Program-made: the position numbers and the translations under genes
Source: Cepaea nemoralis
Lineage: Eukaryota; Mollusca; Gastropoda; Stylommatophora; Helicidae
Length of the DNA stretch: 64,000 bases
Assembly (NCBI GenBank): GCA_014155875.1
Contig: JACEFZ010011406.1
Span: 62,001 to 126,000, forward strand
Reading direction: 5' to 3'
Notes under the pieces: model-generated
Databases searched by the model: none
Seen by the model: only the letters and a program-made list of their open reading frames with translations
Told to the model about the DNA's origin: nothing
Part shown: positions 9,916 to 20,400 of the stretch, in pieces
Layout: each line of letters starts with the position of its first letter
Numbering within the stretch: the first letter of the stretch is position 1

Positions 9916-11574
9916 CTTCTTCTTCTTTGCGTTCATCCGGAGTGATTTTTTCAGATGTGATTGCGGTGTGTCTGGTTAGGCACCCTCGGGTCGAAACCCT
10001 CAGGCCAACACATCCGACTTTTAGCGTGCATTTTTGACCAGGTTAGCAATCCTGGGAGACTCTCACTTTTGTGGTACCGTCCACATCTCAGCTGGTCAAG
10101 TTGGAACAGTCGAAGACTACACGGTCATCCCTCAAGTGAAGGCAGGGACAGTCCATAGCATTTTCCGCCATCCTGGGTGGCTTCCATAATTGCAGAGCCG
10201 GCACATAACGCTCTGGTGCTGGGTTTACCGAGGGAATCGTCACGTCCTGCTCATGGCTGTTTTAATTCCTCACTTCAATATATTGGGCATTTCGCTCGCC
10301 CTGGGCCGTTCCTGCACAAACCAGTCAGCTCTGCGGTTGGTTTCCACTAAGCGAGTTTTCGGACATGTGCTTGTCCCTGTACCCATCAGAGCTGTTCCAG
10401 GCACGGCGGACATTCGGAAAACTACCTAGTCAGAGCTGTTCCGAACAAGAGCGGCATTCGGAAACTAGGTAGTCAGAGCTGTTCCTAGCACGAGAGACAT
10501 TCGGACGAGACATTTCACTCGGACGTAATTGCGTAGTGTCAATTTTTAGTTTGCCACCCGTAGGACGACACTTCCGACTTCCGGCGGGCATTTTTTAATG
10601 AGGTTAACCTTCCTCTGATTTCGAGGCACGTTAGACTGTTGTGATGTCGCCCACATCTCAGCTGGTCAAGATAGAACGACCAACGACATCGCGGTCGGCC
10701 CTCAAGGGAAGGCAGGGGCAGACAATGGGCAGTCCCTCGCTATCCAAGGAGGCTTCCATAACTGCAGAGCCGGCACATATTGCTCCGAGACTGGGCTCAC
10801 CCGAGGAGTTGCCACGTCCTGCTCATGGCTGCTTTAGTTCCTCACTTCCATGTATTGGGCATCTCGCTTGCCACTGGTCGCTCAAGTGAGCTCCAGGGGC
10901 GGTCAGACTGCGGGCGACATCCACTCGGTAAGCTTTTGCTTTTGACTTTGGACCACGCAATAGGTTCGCTCGCCGTGCGTTCCATTTCGCGTTATTGAGA
11001 CGTTTCTCCACTTTTATCTACACTCTCTATGAGTTAGATACAGACAGTTTTCGTAACCATTTCCTTCGACTGGGGCATTTTACTGACTTTTTGTACTCGC
11101 TCACGAGGTAGGCTACATGTGCTGCCGGCTCAGCACCTTACCTTCGTGCAGCAGTCAGTGAGAAACGGCCAGGCCATCTCATCCGGGAATCCAACATATC
11201 CCTCAGCTGAGAGCCTTCAAACAAGTGTCAGAACTGGGCATGTAGCTTGCTCAGTATCTCGATTCCAATTTTTCGGTAGGTGGATATCGGCCCGACTCTC
11301 AGATCCGAGGGTCTGTGGCTTAGAGGCGTTCAGCCTAAACCCTCGACAGAGAGCCTTAGAGTATTGTCCGAAACAAGAACTGCCTTCATGCGCCTGATTT
11401 AAACTTTTGACTGCTATCCTCAGTCTCCTGCAGAGCAGCAGGTTGTGTCTCTCTTAGTCTGGTCCCTATCCCATACGCTGTCCGATATGTAGTTTCCACC
11501 CATCGGCAAGCACATGGGGTCAACGGGACACTCAAGCTCCCCCACCACGGCAAGGTGGAGACACATCGGGGGAG
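9916..11574 (-). mobile_element. ORF-less LINE derivative with both LINE ends and perfect 13-bp duplication
   Basis: The minus strand starts with a LINE-like 5' UTR (CCCCGATGTGTCTCCACC, then ACCAGACTAAGAGAGACAC and ACCTGCTGC). It then has non-coding spacer and 3' UTR units, and ends in the LINE tail with (GAA)n. AATAATCAGGTTT is repeated exactly at 9903-9915 and 11575-11587. 1,659 bp, no RT or endonuclease. Probably mobilised in trans by the LINE enzyme. Confidence 0.85.
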
Positions 11575-11597
11575 AATAATCAGGTTTAATATATTTG

Positions 11598-11727
11598 ACC
11601 CAGTCAACAAATGCCCGAAGAGGTCAGATGTGTTGGCCTAAATGCACACATATCATATTTATGCTGTAAACATACACAACACAATTACATCAAAACAAAG
11701 CATATCAGACAAACAAAGAAGAAATAC
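11598..11727 (+). mobile_element. Family A retroposon, diverged
   Basis: GACCCAGTCAACAAATGCCC through GGTCAGATGTGTTGGCC to a loose GAA tail. Clearly older than the other copies. Confidence 0.6.
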
Positions 11728-11784
11728 AAGCAAAACTTTCAATATTTAAATAAAAATTGTTAAAATGCAATTTTTTGTTGTTGC

Positions 11785-12330
11785 TTTCTTTTTGGGCTCG
11801 CTCGCTTTGAACTCAAGCGTAGTCCATAACGCTACTTTCAGTAGTGCTGGACTGAATTTTGCGTGTAGATTAGCTTTCCATTTTAACAGTGTACCAGTTT
11901 CAGTGGCGAATGAGTTACGGACGTGATTCGCAATCCCGTATACCCGGATTTGAAGCACAGTAGTGCTGGTTTTTCAAAAAAGGTATGGGTGCCGGTCGTT
12001 CAGAAAGCAATGGCAAACTACTGAATGTAAAACTTGCCCAGGAATCACGAACAGCCAAAATGCTGGGGTTGACTGCTACTGTCCTGTGAAGGACATGTAA
12101 ATAATTTTAATTTTTTAATTTTTTAATTAACAGTGTCCCTCTCCATCAGGCAAACCCACTATGACTTCAGAGGTACTTGTAATTTATGTCCGCATGTCAA
12201 GGACGATAGATCAACATTTTAGTCCAACTGTCCGGTGTGGGGGTTGAACCCCTTACCTCAGCATCAGCACATCAGATGTTTAAGAACACAGGTTCTTATT
12301 CAATCGGCCATGCTGACCTACAGCTGCACA
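11785..12330 (-). mobile_element. tRNA-derived SINE family F1, interrupted by another SINE
   Basis: Minus-strand head CAGCATGGCCGATTGAATAAG with box B-like GGGGTTCAACCCC, body and CTTGAGTTCAAAGCGAGCGAG end. The inserted SINE occupies 11893-12126. Family F1 recurs at 19445, 26485, 29218, 49612 and 53372. Confidence 0.85.
11893..12126 (+). mobile_element. tRNA-derived SINE family F4 inside F1, perfect 10-bp duplication
   Basis: TTAACAGTGT at 11883-11892 and 12127-12136. Head contains CAGTGGCGAATGAG. The 3' end GTCCTGTGAAGGACATG is followed by an A/T tail. Truncated relatives of this 3' end occur at 48525-48625, 55300-55370 and 63700-63760. Confidence 0.88.
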
Positions 12331-12339
12331 GAGTGTGAG

Positions 12340-13035
12340 GTGCAACAACTAATCCAGAGTAACACACATCAAGGTGACATAGTGATCTACATCAATGGGT
12401 CAGTGGTGAAAAACATGTAGTGGCTGGGGTTTCATTGTGAAGGCTATTGGACAATGCTTGAAAAAGGGGATTCTGGTATATGAGACTACAACCTCTAGCA
12501 TGAGAATGAGGTGGAAGCAGAAACAGCAGCCTTCCAATGGTTGGGGAAAGATTACTGCAACACACACTGTATTAATTATGGACTCACAGAGTATGTTTAG
12601 TTATAAGGTGGAGAAAGGAATGTTTTATGTAGAATGGCTTGCCTCCCTTCTGAAGTTATAGATTGTGAAAATTGTATGGATTTCTGCCCTGGTCATGCGG
12701 GAGTGTAAGGGAATGAACAGGCTGATGGGCTGGCAGGGAATGCACCTCTCGGTGGTAGATTATCTATAGACAAGGGAGAGGTGTCAAGTGCCTGTGGGAC
12801 CACGTGGAGAAAGTGGTGGAACAGACTGAGAACTGGTATGTGGAGAGAATGATATAGCGGGGTTTCGGCAGGGATTCTGGACGAACCTCAAAACTGAGAG
12901 GGAAGACCAGGAGAAATTTCAATTAGATGGCAGTTGGAACGATTAGCAGTATGACTCTTGGCTGGCTGTTGAACGAGTGGACGGAGCGCATGTGGGAATG
13001 TCCTGAGTGCAATGATGTCGTTTCTGAGCTCAACA
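12340..13035 (+). pseudogene. LINE RNase H fragment
   Basis: I-V-I-Y-I-N-G-S near the start and F-C-P-G-H-A-G-V...G-N-E-Q-A-D-G-L-A near 12690-12740, with several stops. The end (TGGGAATGTCCTGAGTGCAATGATG) recurs at 20310-20345 and 55990-56030. Confidence 0.65.
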
Positions 13036-13036
13036 C

Positions 13037-13582
13037 AACTCAACTTAATCTCGATCTTTCCAGTTGTTACGATGTTCTCCAATGCCTCTCTTCTCATCAC
13101 ATGACCGAGGAAAGCTGTTTGTCTCTGTCTTATTGTTGTATATAATGTTCTAGTTTCATTAGCCTGTTTCAGGCAGTCGTCGTTAGTTACTCTGGCAGTT
13201 CAAGGAATTCGCAACATTCGTCTCAGGAACCACATCTCTGTTGCTTCTAATTTCTTCTTAATTTGTTCATTTACATTCCAAGATTCACTGCCATACAGCA
13301 AAACTGGTTCTACATAGCATTTCAGCACTCTCTTTCTTACATTCAGTGACAGTGACTTATTGCATAAGATACTCTTCATTTTATGAAATGCGGCTTTTGC
13401 CTGCCCTATTCTGCTCCTAATCTCTGTTGTACATCTTCCATCTGATGTTATAAATGCCCCTAGGTATCTAAAATTATCAACTTGGTTAAGGATTTTCCCT
13501 TCTATTTCTATGTCACATTTTGGTGTCACCATTTTCTTTGATATTACCATTGGCAGTGGAAGTATTATTTTTCCGATCAGAA
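13037..13582 (-). pseudogene. RTE-like LINE fragment, second subfamily
   Basis: 116 open codons (13200-13550) with Y-L-G-A-F-I-T-S-D-G-R and W-F-L-R-R-M-L-R-I-P, continuing out of frame to the G-H-V-M-R-R-E region. Amino-acid sequence clearly differs from the 58124 subfamily. Confidence 0.8.
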
Positions 13583-13690
13583 TGACTCTGAGTCATTAAA
13601 CAGATGGGTACCAGATAATTTTCAGAATTTCATTGGAATTCCTTGGGAAAGTGATGAGGAAGGGAAGTGGTTTTCCACATTGTTGATTAG

Positions 13691-13931
13691 TTAATTAGTC
13701 AACAGATCATCCTCACTGCACATCAAACCGTTCAGTCCATAAGTGCTAGGATGCCCTCCTCAGCAAATCCCGCAGTGTGTAGCGGCTAACGACACCAGTT
13801 CTGTGTTGGTTTATTAATCTTCTTTGGCTTCCCGCGTAGTGTTCTTGTTTGGCCACACCTCTTTTAATTTGCTGTTCTCGCAGTCTGGCCATGGTTGTAG
13901 ATTCACAGTCATCACTTGGTTCTCGCGTATG
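13691..13931 (-). mobile_element. Small retroposon with conserved reading frame, copy 2
   Basis: 241 bp flanked by an exact 11-bp repeat TTGTTGATTAG (13680-13690 and 13932-13942). The frame runs from ATG at 13892 and stops at codon 49 (TAG). Codons 1-46 encode the same peptide as copy 1. Confidence 0.8.
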
Positions 13932-14238
13932 TTGTTGATTAGAATATATGAAGACTTAATACTTCACACCTCTGTGGCAGTATCTTCTATGGGACTACAT
14001 TTAACATAAACTTATTGGAAATTTGATGTGGTCATTTCCCCTTGGCTTCTACATCAACATTCTCTCTGTCATCTCTTTTTCTCCATTAATGTTACCAGTT
14101 CATTACAATATATTTCAGTTTATCTATTCTCATAACATGATGAAAGAATCTCAGCTGTTTTTGTGATGTCTGTGATGTTTCCTTTGTGTCTTGGCTTCAG
14201 TAAGTTTGAAATTGATGCTAAAATATATAAATCCTTAC

Positions 14239-14421
14239 CCTGGTCCCCTGGGATCCTCGATCATCGTAGTAAGCATTAGAGTATGAACTACTACTGTACG
14301 CCATATTCACATAAGCTAGGCGTCTCTTGTCTCCATTAGGGTCAAGGACAAAGTCTTTAACATAGTCTACCTTCCGTCTGTGCTTCACTAAGGCCGGTCC
14401 CCAGTATTTGTTAGGAATGAT
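14239..14421 (-). CDS. SLC6 exon 15: cytoplasmic C-tail (aa 627-687), not terminal
   Basis: Begins [11 protein letters not shown] with V-K-H-R-R, a W-G-P...HR pattern seen after TM12 in glycine transporters. A Tyr/Ser/Asp-rich tail follows. The exon ends CAGG|GTAAGG, a strong phase-0 donor. If it is not spliced, six further codons precede a TAG. No convincing last exon was found in 1-14238. Confidence 0.85.
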
Positions 14422-17400
14422 CTGGAACTTCAATTTCTGTATTGATGATAAGGTATTGGAACAGCATACAGGAAGAGGGATGAAAAACATATCATACAGG
14501 CAAAATATGAGAGCAGCATGTACAGAGAGGCCTCAAATGCAGTTAAATAATCTAATTCTTTCAATAAAAAATATATGTAAACACTTAACTCTTAAGTGAT
14601 ATGATGATTTGGTGAAGAATTTCCTCTCTCAGTTGTAATTTACTGTTAAAGAATATGCGTTAATTCATAGTTTTTAAAAAACTATACTGACATTATAAAT
14701 AGCAATCATCACCATGTAGTATGTCCTTTACAGAATATTGCTTTAATCATGGCCTGCCAAAGAGATTCTTGATCCTTTGTCAGCCTTCTGCATTTTCATG
14801 CCTACAGTATCTTCAATGTCCTGTGTCCATTTCTGTATTAGTGTAACCCTGGCTTTTCTTCCTGAACCAAAACTTCCATCATTGCTCTTTCCAAACCTTT
14901 GTTGTGATTAATATGGCCAAAGTATTTCAATTTCTGAAATGCTATGCTATTTTTATCACCCAGTTTTCTCTGATGTTCAGATCTTTTAGAATGTCAGTAT
15001 TTGTCTTTTTCTTGGTCTACAACATTCTAAGAACTTTTCTGTAACTTTTCTGCTCAAAAGAACTTTCTTTGTTGCAAAATGTCCATGGCTCTTGATGATG
15101 GTATGATGCCAGAGGAAAGTGCATGATCTCAAATTTTAATTTTCTTGCTAGTGTTGTACTTTTTAACCTCTGCATTGCTATGACCAGTCAGTAAGTAGTA
15201 AGGTCATCATCATCATGTGCCATGCCCGTAAGCTTGGGTGGTCATTTTTTGCTATCTCACTCGATCACCAGAGTCGTGGATCAGCTCAGTTTCTTGTCTC
15301 AACCATACAATGTGGCCAGGTCATCCAGGTATTTACTTTTCTGCCTTCCCCTTGTTCTCTTCCCCTCGATCTTGCCAGTTGTCACCAAGTTCCCCAATTT
15401 GTTCTTTCTCATAACGTGGCAAAAAAAAAGTAGGAAGATAGGAGATATGTAAAACTTGCAACCAGGAGAATGAAACAAAATGTTCAGTAGAAGTTATACA
15501 ACTAAAACCATTTGAAAATCTTAGCCCCAAACACTTCCTTCCTCCATCCATCCTTCCCTCCCTCTCTTCCTGCCTGCCTCTTTTCCTCTTATTTATCATC
15601 AACATCCTTTTCAACCTTTCTGGGTTATAATTAGGATACACTTTATATGTTATATATATATTTAAGTATTAATTTCTGTGTATATTTATATAAATATCTT
15701 TCAACTTATGCTCTATTGTGTTATAATGTATATATAATGAGGTTCTATCTATCAAATATTTGTGAATGTTTTTACTGATTATCATCTTGTATGTAGTAAG
15801 TAAGATCCCATTTATGCACCTTAGGCACATTGGATATATGGTGCTAGACGTATATTTTTATAGACCAATCAGCAGGAGATGTGGTCATTATGATGCCTGC
15901 CACCTTCGCTTTCCAAGACATTTCCTGGTACCCATTTTTGGCCAGATCGACCTAAGTGTCCAGGTCAATTTAAAGAAAATTGGCATCGATGTGAATTAAC
16001 ATCCATGGCCACTGGACCAACTGGTGAGCACCAAGCCACTACAGTTCTCTCATCTTCTATGAAATGAGTATAATTTTAATCTTAATAGGATTAAAAGATT
16101 CATAGTCCCATACATTTTTCCTGTATATGAAATTTCTTCTTCTTCTTGTTCTTCTTCTGCATTCGTCCGGAATGTTGTTTTAAACGTAATTGCGTTGTGT
16201 CTGTTTACAGCAGAGCTGCGATATTTGAACATTTCAGCCGACACATCAGACTTGTTCAGGCATTTGTTGGCTGGGTTACCTTCCCGGGTATATGGAAATT
16301 AATTATGTTTATATATTTCTGTTCCTTAGACAAATGTTGCGAATTCCTTGGACTGCCAAAGTAACTAACGATGAATGCCTTAAAGAAGCTGGCAAAACTA
16401 GAACATTATATACAACAATAAGGAAGAGACAAACAGCTTTTTTTTGGTCATGTGATGAGAAGAGAGGCGCTGGAGAACATCGTGACAACTGGAAAGATCA
16501 AGGGGAAGAGAGGCAGAGGCAGACCATGAGAAATGGTGCTGGATGGATTGCGACGGTGGCATGGAGGAATAACAACGACAGAGTTGATCCTGAAAACCAA
16601 GGACAGAGATCTGTGGAGAGTCATGAACGCCTTCACCAGTCGGCACAGCACTTGATGATGATGATATTTCTGTTCACAAATGATCTCGTAAGACAGAAAA
16701 AAAACAACTTAAACTACAACAGTCAAGATTTGCATGTAAAAATAAAAGGAAGCAGCGAGCAAATGTAATAAATGACCTCACCTCTAAAAATGTCTTCCCT
16801 TCATCTTCCCGAACTAGCTTATAAACTGCACAAAAAGGAATCCATATAAGTGAAGCTAGCACCATCAGCCAACCAAGAGCTTCCCCTCCTGCTGGGTATG
16901 TGTAGGTGCCAAAAGTAGTAGGGCTATAGTCAGCACAAGCAAATACAAGGATAAACTGAAAACAAAAACATAATGATAAGAATAAATATGTTGCTAATTA
17001 TTTGCCCTCATATAGACAATTATAATTAGGTATTAGAGGATTGTTTTCAGTAATATACTGTTCAAAAAAAAAAAAGCAACATTTTTGGTGTTACTTTTAT
17101 AAAAGATGTTCGCTGATTGGACATCAGTCAACCCATCGACTGTGTCCATCTGGTCATTAACTTCTTGTGGTTATCTGAATTGTACTCAACCCATGATTTT
17201 TGAGGTCATGAAAGAGGTCAAGGTCAAAACAACATTTTTGACGATAACTCATGACAGGTTCGTGATAATCCCGTGAAACTTACTGAACACAAAACTCTCT
17301 GACCATATTATTGAATGTCTATAAAAAATTGATGCCCCTCAGATAAATTCAGTTTAAAATTCAATGCACATGTTTGGCTCATCTCTGTACAGAACGACTC

Positions 17401-20400
17401 ATCATCATTGGATGTTTACAGGCTGGACAGTCACAAAGTGCAGTAGCCAGAGTATTTAATGTGGTTAGAAGCACCATTAGTCACCTTTGGAGGCGATTTC
17501 AAGAAACTGGCTCAGTGGCCGACCGGCAGCGCAGTGGAAGGCACAGAATCACAAATGTTGCCGAAGACCGCTTCATACGGCTGCGTCACCTTAGGAATCG
17601 ATTTGCATCTGCGTCCTCCACAGTCCAGTCAATGCCAGGAGCTCATCGAATTTCAGATCAAACCATCAGGAACCAGCTGCACGACACTGGTCTTTGGGCT
17701 AGAAGACCCTACAGAGGTCCTGTTCTTATGGACCGGCATCGTCAGAACTGACTGCAGTGGGCGAATCAGCAGTGCCAATAAAATGTTGGTACAAGTTTGC
17801 AATTGAAACTGCAATACTGTTGTGTTTCTTATTTTGAACAGTATATTTCAGTGAGGTGCCAATATAATTTTGAAGTGAAGTGTTCCAAAAGTAGTAGGGA
17901 TATATATAGTCAGCATATGAAAATACAAGAAGAATAAACTGAAAACAAAACGTAATGATAAGAATAGATATGTAGCTAGTTACTTGCACTCATACAATAC
18001 AAGGAAAGGAATTACGTATCAGAGGATTATTTTCAGTATTATTTCATTAGGTGCCAATATTATTTTGAAGTGAAGGGTTAAACTCTGGTAGGCACTCCCC
18101 AAATCACCAACCCACTAATTTGGTCGCAATATGAGGCATGAGAGTCTATTACTGAAAATGCTGGAGGGTAAGAAAAAAGAGGATGTTCTAAGAAATACTA
18201 CACCACACAAGGTGACCTTGTAAGGATGTTCTAGGAAATACTACACCACACAAGGTGACCTTGTAAGGATGTTCTAGGAAATACTACACCACACAAGGTG
18301 ACCTTGTAAGGATGTTCTAGGAAATACTAAACCACACAAGGTGGCTTTGTAAGGATGTTGGGGCACAGACTCTTGCTGCACTGAAAGAAGTTGATGAAAA
18401 TAAGGGACAGTGGAAGGACATAATCAGACTTTCAAATCAGTCTATAGACTGACTGACCTAATTAAAAAAGAATGAGTGATCTTCAGCCCTTTAAACTGTT
18501 CCCGTGACCTTTTTACATCCTGTACTGAAACTCCAGAAACTAAACTCTCTCAGGGGTGCGCAGAGAAATAACTTCTTTGTATTTCTCACGTCTAAGGTTT
18601 TATAATATACAAAAAATGTCAAAGAAAAAGAGATTTTCAAATCAATGCATCTAAGGACAATGTGAATAATAAAACACTTGCTCAAATAGCATGCACATAC
18701 CAAAATTAAGGCAGGAGTAAGTACCATCCAACATACTTTCCACCACAATCTTGGCCTTGACCCATACATTAAAGTCATGTCCTGGAGAAATCTGTTACAC
18801 CCTGAAATGCGAGTCAAAGAAAGATTAAAATATTATACGACAGTTAAAAAGAAAGAAAAAAACAAACAAAAAAGTTGAAAGAAAAAAACAAACAAAAAAG
18901 TGATTGACTGTATTATCACTCAATATTCTACAGTTGACAGTTGATTAATATTTCAGCAACAGTTTAAATGTTACTGTAGAAACATATTTCATTAGTTTTG
19001 TAATTTTTAAAATTTCATCCATAATAATGTTTTAATTACTGGACGAAGAACATTTTATGCAAAATATCTGCATCATGAAGGTAGAGTAAGCAAGATTTTA
19101 AGATTTTAGATGCAGCCAATTCTGATGTAGGGAAATGAATCATGGACAGTGAGATTTGTGGGACATTATGTAGAAGTTGCAGAAGTGTGGTTCTATAGAA
19201 GAATACTGAGAACACCATCATCATCATTATGTAGTAGGTTCTTTGTGGAAAATACCTATCATTATAGTCCACTGGAAACACACTTGATTTTTCATCAGAT
19301 CCTTTACCTCTAACATTTTTATGCTCAGGATGTCTTTAATGTACTGCTTCCACCACCGTGTTGGTCAAACCGAGCCTCTTATTTCAGGTTCCACGCCTTC
19401 CATTACTGTTATTTCTCAGCTACTGTGATGTTTAATATGGTTAAAGGCAGATCAGCATGGTAGATTGAATAAGAACGCGTGTTCTTAAACATCCGGTGTG
19501 CTGATGCCAAGGTAAGCGGTTCAACCCTGAAGCCAGAGTGGGTTCGCCTGATGGCGAGGGATACTGTTAATATGGGAAGCTAACCCACATGCAAAATTCA
19601 GTTAATCACTATATAAATAGTGTGTATTGACTATGCTTGAGTTCAAAGCAAGTGAGAGAAAAAAAAACATGTCAGTTTGTAGCGAGCACGTTATTGTAGT
19701 TGATAAAGGAGCTGCACTGATAATGTCATGAGCACAGTCGGATTAGGGCTCCAAGCCTGTGTTCATCGTCTCGCTAAATGAGGAAAAGACTGGTCAGCCA
19801 TTCTTCCGTGCATTCAGACCTACAAAATGTGATGGCACTGTCACATTACAGTCCCATGGCAGGGAACTACTTTGAGACAAAATTTAAAAAAAACAGACCC
19901 ATGGCAGGGAACTACATTGAGACAACAAAAAACAAAACAATGTCAGTTTCTGAGACATGATGTGGTTTATGCCAATTGATAAGGGTGATCATCTCTCTGC
20001 TGCCTTTTATCTCCCAAATGTAGTACAGGCCTTCAAACAACTCAGGCCAAGCCCTTCGTAGACTTTATGGTTGGTTGGATTTTGCAGCTAAAGTTTTCTA
20101 GTGAGTGAGGTAGCCAGCCTCATGCCAACCTTCCTTATATAACTCTTATGACATGCATGAAAGGTTATAGTGCAACTATTCTTTGCTTCCCTTATGGGTC
20201 TCAGTAACAAATGGGTAAAATGCAGCAAAACAAACAAAGGACACACATCTGGAGAAGCTGATTCAGCAGGGAGTGAGCAGAGGGTTTCGTGGCAACCGAA
20301 GAAGAGAGACAGAGCATGTGTGAGAATGTCCTGAGTGCAATGATATAGATTCCTGATTTCATCATAAATTCTTGATTTCATATTTATAGATTTCACATTT

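Larger units (their letters stand above)
16907..18081 (-). repeat. Tandem duplication of exon 14 5' end plus flanking intron, split by a Tc1-like element
   Basis: Copy 1 (16907-17057 plus 17842-17880) contains the true exon-14 acceptor. Copy 2 (17881-18081) repeats the same order: ~50 bp of exon 14, the TTTTCAG acceptor, and ~130 bp of intron ending TTTTGAAGTGAAG. The exon part of copy 2 has drifted: [11 protein letters not shown] against [10 protein letters not shown]. The Tc1-like element entered copy 1 after the duplication. Confidence 0.85.

Noticed and set aside
18491..18817. Exon 13 extended into a 108-codon frame
   Set aside because: The extension reads through the GTATGT donor and has no family similarity.
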